Source: Aequorivita marisscotiae (lineage in GTDB: Bacteria; Bacteroidota; Bacteroidia; Flavobacteriales; Flavobacteriaceae). Taken from it: a stretch of DNA of 64,000 bases. Below the pieces are notes generated by a model. The model searched no databases and was not told the DNA's origin. It saw only the letters and a list, made by a program, of their open reading frames with translations. The translations under genes and the position numbers were made by a program. Below are positions 60,438 through 64,000 of the stretch, in pieces (positions within the stretch are counted from its first letter, which is position 1; each line of letters opens with the position of its first letter). The DNA lies in assembly GCF_029814825.1 (NCBI RefSeq), contig NZ_CP122379.1, forward strand, positions 682,001-746,000, given 5' to 3'.

Positions 60438-61575
60438 TTCTAAACTCCCAAACATAGAAACCTCCATTTTTGCCAAAATGAGCAATATGGCGGCAAAGCA
60501 CAATGCCTTAAATCTTTCGCAGGGCTTTCCCAATTTTCCCAGCGACCCCGCTCTCAACGCTTTGGTAAATCAAGCAATGAGCGATGGCTTTAATCAGTAT
60601 GCGCCAATGCCCGGCGATTTCGGACTGCGGATGGAAATTTCAAAAAAAATTGAAAATCTTCACAATCACATTTACAATCCCGAAACGGAAATTACTATTA
60701 CGGCGGGAGCTACTCAAGCCATTTTTACAATAATCGCTGCAACGATTAATAAAGGCGATGAGGTTATTATTTTTACGCCGGCCTACGATTGTTATGCCCC
60801 AACGGTAAAACTCTTCGGTGGAAAAATAGTCTCGGTACAATTAAAACCCCCATTTTATAGTCCCGATTGGCAAGAAGTTGCCGATAGGATTTCATCAAAA
60901 ACTAAAATGATAATTATCAATTCGCCGCACAACCCCACAGGAATGCTTTTTACTGAAGATGATATGCTTCATTTGCAGGATTTAGCTGAAAAAAACAATC
61001 TTTTAGTTTTAAGCGACGAAGTGTACGAGCACATCATTTTTGACGGAAACAGCCATCAAAGTGCTTCAAAATTTGAAGCATTGGCCCAACGTAGTTTTAT
61101 AACGGCCTCTTTCGGAAAAACATTTCACAACACCGGTTGGAAAATGGGCTATTGCGCAGCTCCAGAAAAGCTAATGCGGGAGTTTCAAAAGGTGCATCAA
61201 TTTGTAGTTTTTTGCGTGAATCATCCCGTTCAAAAAGCATTGGCCACGTATCTAAAAGACGAAAACCACTATTTAAAGCTTGCAGATTTTTACCAGCAAA
61301 AACGCGATTTCTTTTTACATTTAATCGAAGGTTCCAATTTTAAAATTATTCCCACCAAAGGCACGTATTTTCAAATGCTCGATTTTTCTGACATTTCAAA
61401 CGAAAGTGATCTCGTATTCACCGAAAGACTTACAAAAGAATGTAAAATTGCAACGATTCCAACTTCAGTTTTTAATAAAGACCTACAAGATTTTAAACAG
61501 ATACGTGTTTGTTTTGCCAAAACAGACGAAACACTCGTAGAAGCAGCGAAAATTCTTAATGAGCTCAAAGTATAA
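60430..61575 (+). CDS. methionine (glutamine-dependent) aminotransferase, YbdL/KAT type
   Basis: PLP-dependent class I/II aminotransferase of 381 residues. Motifs are LNLSQGFPNFPSDP, TAGATQAIFTIIAA, NSPHNPTGM, SDEVYEH and the Schiff-base lysine in SFGKTFHNTGWKMGY. It resembles E. coli YbdL and kynurenine/glutamine transaminase K, which transaminate methionine/2-oxo-4-methylthiobutanoate with glutamine. The next gene encodes an omega-amidase, which removes the alpha-ketoglutaramate produced. That pairing supports the assignment. Confidence 0.9.
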   Translation: MINSKLPNIETSIFAKMSNMAAKHNALNLSQGFPNFPSDPALNALVNQAMSDGFNQYAPMPGDFGLRMEISKKIENLHNHIYNPETEITITAGATQAIFTIIAATINKGDEVIIFTPAYDCYAPTVKLFGGKIVSVQLKPPFYSPDWQEVADRISSKTKMIIINSPHNPTGMLFTEDDMLHLQDLAEKNNLLVLSDEVYEHIIFDGNSHQSASKFEALAQRSFITASFGKTFHNTGWKMGYCAAPEKLMREFQKVHQFVVFCVNHPVQKALATYLKDENHYLKLADFYQQKRDFFLHLIEGSNFKIIPTKGTYFQMLDFSDISNESDLVFTERLTKECKIATIPTSVFNKDLQDFKQIRVCFAKTDETLVEAAKILNELKV

Positions 61576-61619
61576 TTTAATATTTCAATTGAAAAAGAAA
61601 CAGTAATTTTAAAAGAAAA

Positions 61620-62396
61620 ATGAAAACTGATTTAAAAGTAACTATTGTTCAAAGTGAATTGGTTTGGGAAAATGCCGAAGCCAATAGAGCACAATTTTCA
61701 AAGAAATTCCAGCATATAAACGAAGAAACAGATTTAATAATTCTTCCTGAAATGTTTACCACGGGCTTTTCAATGAACGCGGCAAAGCTAGCCGAACCGA
61801 ACTATGGCCCAACACTTGAATGGATGATTCAAGAGGCAAAAAAATACAATGCCGCCATTACTGGAAGCGTTATTATTGCTGAAAACGATACATTTTTTAA
61901 CCGCCTCTTTTTTGTTTTTCCCGATGGCAATTACGAAAAATATGATAAGAGACACACTTTTACGCTAGCGAAGGAAAATGAAACCTACACCGATGGAAAC
62001 AAGAAACTGATTGTAAATTACAAAGGCTGGAAAATTTGCCCATTAATTTGTTACGATTTGCGATTTCCTGTTTGGGCAAGAAACACCGAAGATTACGACG
62101 TTTTAATTTACATTGCCAATTGGCCAAAAGTTCGCACCCTTGCTTGGGACACGCTACTTAGAGCGCGAGCCATAGAAAATATGGCGTATTGTATTGGGGT
62201 AAACCGGGTAGGTTTTGATGGTGCCGACCATGAATATATTGGGCATTCATCGGTTTTTGATGTTTTGGGGAAACAGATTTCTCCCTCTGCATTTGGTGAA
62301 TTTACGGAAACTGTTGCATTAGAAATGGAACATATTAAAACCAACCGACAACATCTGCAATTTTTAAACGATCGCGATACGTTTACTTTAACGTAA
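61620..62396 (+). CDS. omega-amidase / nitrilase-superfamily amidohydrolase (YafV-like)
   Basis: Hydrolyses omega-amides such as alpha-ketoglutaramate. The 258 residues show the catalytic triad: Glu in ILPEMFTTGF, Lys in KYDKRHTFTL and Cys in CPLICYDLRFPVW. It follows the aminotransferase gene by 44 bases, forming a transaminase/omega-amidase module that draws methionine salvage to completion. Its last 14 bases overlap the convergent lipoprotein gene. Confidence 0.92.
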   Translation: MKTDLKVTIVQSELVWENAEANRAQFSKKFQHINEETDLIILPEMFTTGFSMNAAKLAEPNYGPTLEWMIQEAKKYNAAITGSVIIAENDTFFNRLFFVFPDGNYEKYDKRHTFTLAKENETYTDGNKKLIVNYKGWKICPLICYDLRFPVWARNTEDYDVLIYIANWPKVRTLAWDTLLRARAIENMAYCIGVNRVGFDGADHEYIGHSSVFDVLGKQISPSAFGEFTETVALEMEHIKTNRQHLQFLNDRDTFTLT

Positions 62397-63987
62397 AGGT
62401 TTCGTTTAAGCTCCAATTGGCGCGCACTTCAATTTGTCTGGGGTAGTAGATTATTTTTTCGGGTTCCATTCGGTTTAGGAAACTTCCGGCGTCCCATCTT
62501 CCGTTTTGGTTTTCGTCGTAAATTATTCGAAGAAAATATTTGTCGGGCAAAAGCGCTTCAAAAAGTACCGTTTTATCTTCCGTAAGGTATTCTTCTGCCA
62601 CCAGTTTGTATTTGCTGTCTTGTAACTGGACGATTAATGGCCATTGCGCTGCATTTACCAAAGTTAAGCTCAATGTACCGTATTCGGAATTTAAACGTGT
62701 ACTTACCTTATACTCTAGGGTGTCATTGGTTTTTTCGAAAAAATCCGTCAGCGCTCCAGGCAATAATTTTACGGTGTAGCTTTCATCTTCAGTTTTTGAA
62801 AAATATACCTCGGCACGGTTGTATTTTTCATTCAATTTTATACTCGTTTCAACAAAGGTTGAATCATTCGCCATTACTTCAAATTTGGAAGCGTTATACG
62901 AAATAAGCGGTGTATTAGCCCGTAATTGGAAGGTGTCCTTTAATTTTACCGTACCTGTTTTTATTGCTGTAATAGTTAGCGAATCCTTATAAAGTTCGCG
63001 CATTCGCACCGTAGCTGTATCGATGTTAGAATTATTGGAAATTTTAAACCTTAGGGAATCTACTTGAACCGTTGGCTTAAACCAATAGTGAAGTGTATCT
63101 TTTGTTTCATCTTTAAAAAAGGTAGAAACATAGCTTTCGGGCATTTCTGAAAGTGTGCTTATGTTTAAATTTTCTGCGCGGCCTTCATAACCAAAAACTA
63201 TATGATTATTACCAATCTGACTGCCACGTGTAAATTTATAATCGGGTATTTCCTTAAAAAGGGTGATGGTATAAGTAGTGTCCGTAGGCAAGGTAATTAG
63301 TTCCTTTACAAAACCAATTTTATCGTTTTTAGGCTGAAACGTGTAATCGTTATTTTTTTCCTTTAACGCCATTAGTAAATATTGCCCTTCTTTTAAGTTG
63401 CTTAACTCAAAAGTTCCCGTACTATCTTTGGTAACCGTTATGTACGTTGGTTTTTCAAAATAAACCACCGAATCCTTAAAGGTTTCATTAATCTCGTAAA
63501 GCATTACGGTTGTTGGAATTTCGGGTGTAATAAGTTGTGCATATTTTACGCTTCCCGCAACTTTTAAACTATCTATATAACTTCCAGTAGAAAAAATGTA
63601 TTTGTAATATTCAAATTTGTTTTCTTCGTTATTATCTACAATGCTATTGCCAAAATTGAAGGAGTATGTTGTATTTGGTTTTAAGGTATCAATTATTTTT
63701 ATTTTTAAGGTTTTTGAAGTGCTTAAAGGTGTTATAATTGGAGCATACTTCATCGGTGGTGATATGATGAGCTCTTTGGCTATATCTTTCAGCTTTATAT
63801 ATTCATCGAACCTAATTTCAATTTCGCTACCTGTAAAATTAGTAGTGAAATTTTCAGGAATACTTCGCACTATAACCGGCGGAATGGTATCTCGTGGTCC
63901 ACCCGATGGCGATCCTTTTTTTGCGCAATCTACAAATGAAAGCATAAATAAAAAGGCGATGGCAATGTAAAGTAGACGGTGTTTCAC
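62383..63987 (-). CDS. Ig-like (Big_5) domain surface lipoprotein
   Basis: The 534 residues have a signal peptide ending FVDCAKKGSPSGGPRDTIPP. The Cys followed by AKKGSPSGGP is conserved in relatives and probably acylated despite a weak lipobox. A Big_5 Ig-like domain follows (PPVIVRSIPENFTTNFTGSEIEIRFDEYI ... LKPNTTYSFNFGNSI), then beta-rich repeats (about 150-500) with a prealbumin-like segment (SLKVAGSVKYAQL ... GQYLLMALKEKNNDY). Function unknown. It overlaps the omega-amidase gene by 14 bases at its 3' end. ATG at 63987, with the gene complete in the window. Confidence 0.85.
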   Translation of the reverse strand: MKHRLLYIAIAFLFMLSFVDCAKKGSPSGGPRDTIPPVIVRSIPENFTTNFTGSEIEIRFDEYIKLKDIAKELIISPPMKYAPIITPLSTSKTLKIKIIDTLKPNTTYSFNFGNSIVDNNEENKFEYYKYIFSTGSYIDSLKVAGSVKYAQLITPEIPTTVMLYEINETFKDSVVYFEKPTYITVTKDSTGTFELSNLKEGQYLLMALKEKNNDYTFQPKNDKIGFVKELITLPTDTTYTITLFKEIPDYKFTRGSQIGNNHIVFGYEGRAENLNISTLSEMPESYVSTFFKDETKDTLHYWFKPTVQVDSLRFKISNNSNIDTATVRMRELYKDSLTITAIKTGTVKLKDTFQLRANTPLISYNASKFEVMANDSTFVETSIKLNEKYNRAEVYFSKTEDESYTVKLLPGALTDFFEKTNDTLEYKVSTRLNSEYGTLSLTLVNAAQWPLIVQLQDSKYKLVAEEYLTEDKTVLFEALLPDKYFLRIIYDENQNGRWDAGSFLNRMEPEKIIYYPRQIEVRANWSLNETFTLK

Positions 63988-64000
63988 TAATAGTTTTTTA

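Noticed and set aside
1..64000. tRNA, rRNA or tmRNA genes
   Set aside because: No cloverleaf, T-loop GGTTCGAAT-like or rRNA sequence was noticed by eye; a tRNA scan would be the decisive check.

Overview
The window is a contiguous piece of a Bacteroidota chromosome, almost certainly from the family Flavobacteriaceae. The evidence is the low G+C content, genes that lack Shine-Dalgarno sites but are preceded by the Bacteroidetes promoter pattern (TTG, about 19 bases, TANNTTTG), type IX secretion sorting tails, a TonB-dependent receptor, DUF3098, DUF3127, DUF4271, DUF4296 and DUF4301 proteins, and an Ala/Glu-rich S16 tail. The genus cannot be fixed from the sequence. No rRNA, tRNA, CRISPR array, integrase or classical insertion sequence was seen.

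Layout. 1-1.9 kb: rpsP (partial), rimM, trmN6. 1.9-6.4 kb: a small accessory island of secreted and membrane proteins of unknown function, a TlpA-like thioredoxin, a 33-residue membrane peptide, a candidate small RNA and an XRE regulator. It is bounded by trmN6 and a second, broken copy of the trmN6 3' end. 6.4-19.9 kb: glutaryl-CoA dehydrogenase, an SGNH lipoprotein, an Fe-S group (ferredoxin, FNR-like reductase, Nfu, Mrp), Atl, LysE, TrmB, a glycosyltransferase, a PhoR/PhoB-like pair, a T9SS cargo, a LuxE-like enzyme and TyrS. 20-29.6 kb: an SDR, DUF4296, PyrC, a dolichyl-phosphate-mannose-synthase-like GT2, DUF4271, HemD, PckA, DUF423, saccharopine dehydrogenase and a zinc peptidase. 29.6-33 kb: a highly unusual leuS. 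33-38.5 kb: UbiA, then ftsX-DUF3098-uppP-truB, a TonB-like protein and Tag. 38.7-48.7 kb: a secreted peptidylarginine deiminase of the Porphyromonas type, Aat, DUF3127, a flavin reductase, a histidine kinase, HIT, GreA and a TonB receptor behind a TPP riboswitch. 49-52.9 kb: a hybrid histidine kinase facing an NtrC-type regulator. 53-64 kb: ArfB, DUF4301, a predicted thiamine uptake operon (kinase, PnuT, thiamine-binding protein), PcrB, a phosphopantetheinyl transferase, AhcY, Vsr, methionine aminotransferase, omega-amidase and a Big_5 lipoprotein.

Most striking observation. leuS (1128 codons, against an expected figure near 940) carries a DUF559 nuclease-like domain inserted in frame at the entrance to the CP1 editing domain. 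The insert is flanked by G/C-tract terminal inverted repeats. At least three solo copies of similar G/C-tract palindromes, and one heptamer tandem repeat, sit in frame elsewhere in the same gene. A similar palindrome lies in frame in trmN6, and the broken trmN6 copy shows a different 18-bp palindrome as a clean insertion against its intact relative. Together these suggest a reading-frame-respecting mobile repeat system, possibly mobilised by a DUF559 nuclease.

Functional links. The TPP-riboswitch-controlled receptor and the thiamine-binding protein/PnuT/kinase operon form a thiamine uptake route. AhcY, the aminotransferase and the omega-amidase touch the methionine cycle and methionine salvage. 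Fe-S cluster assembly is grouped at 8.5-11.3 kb.
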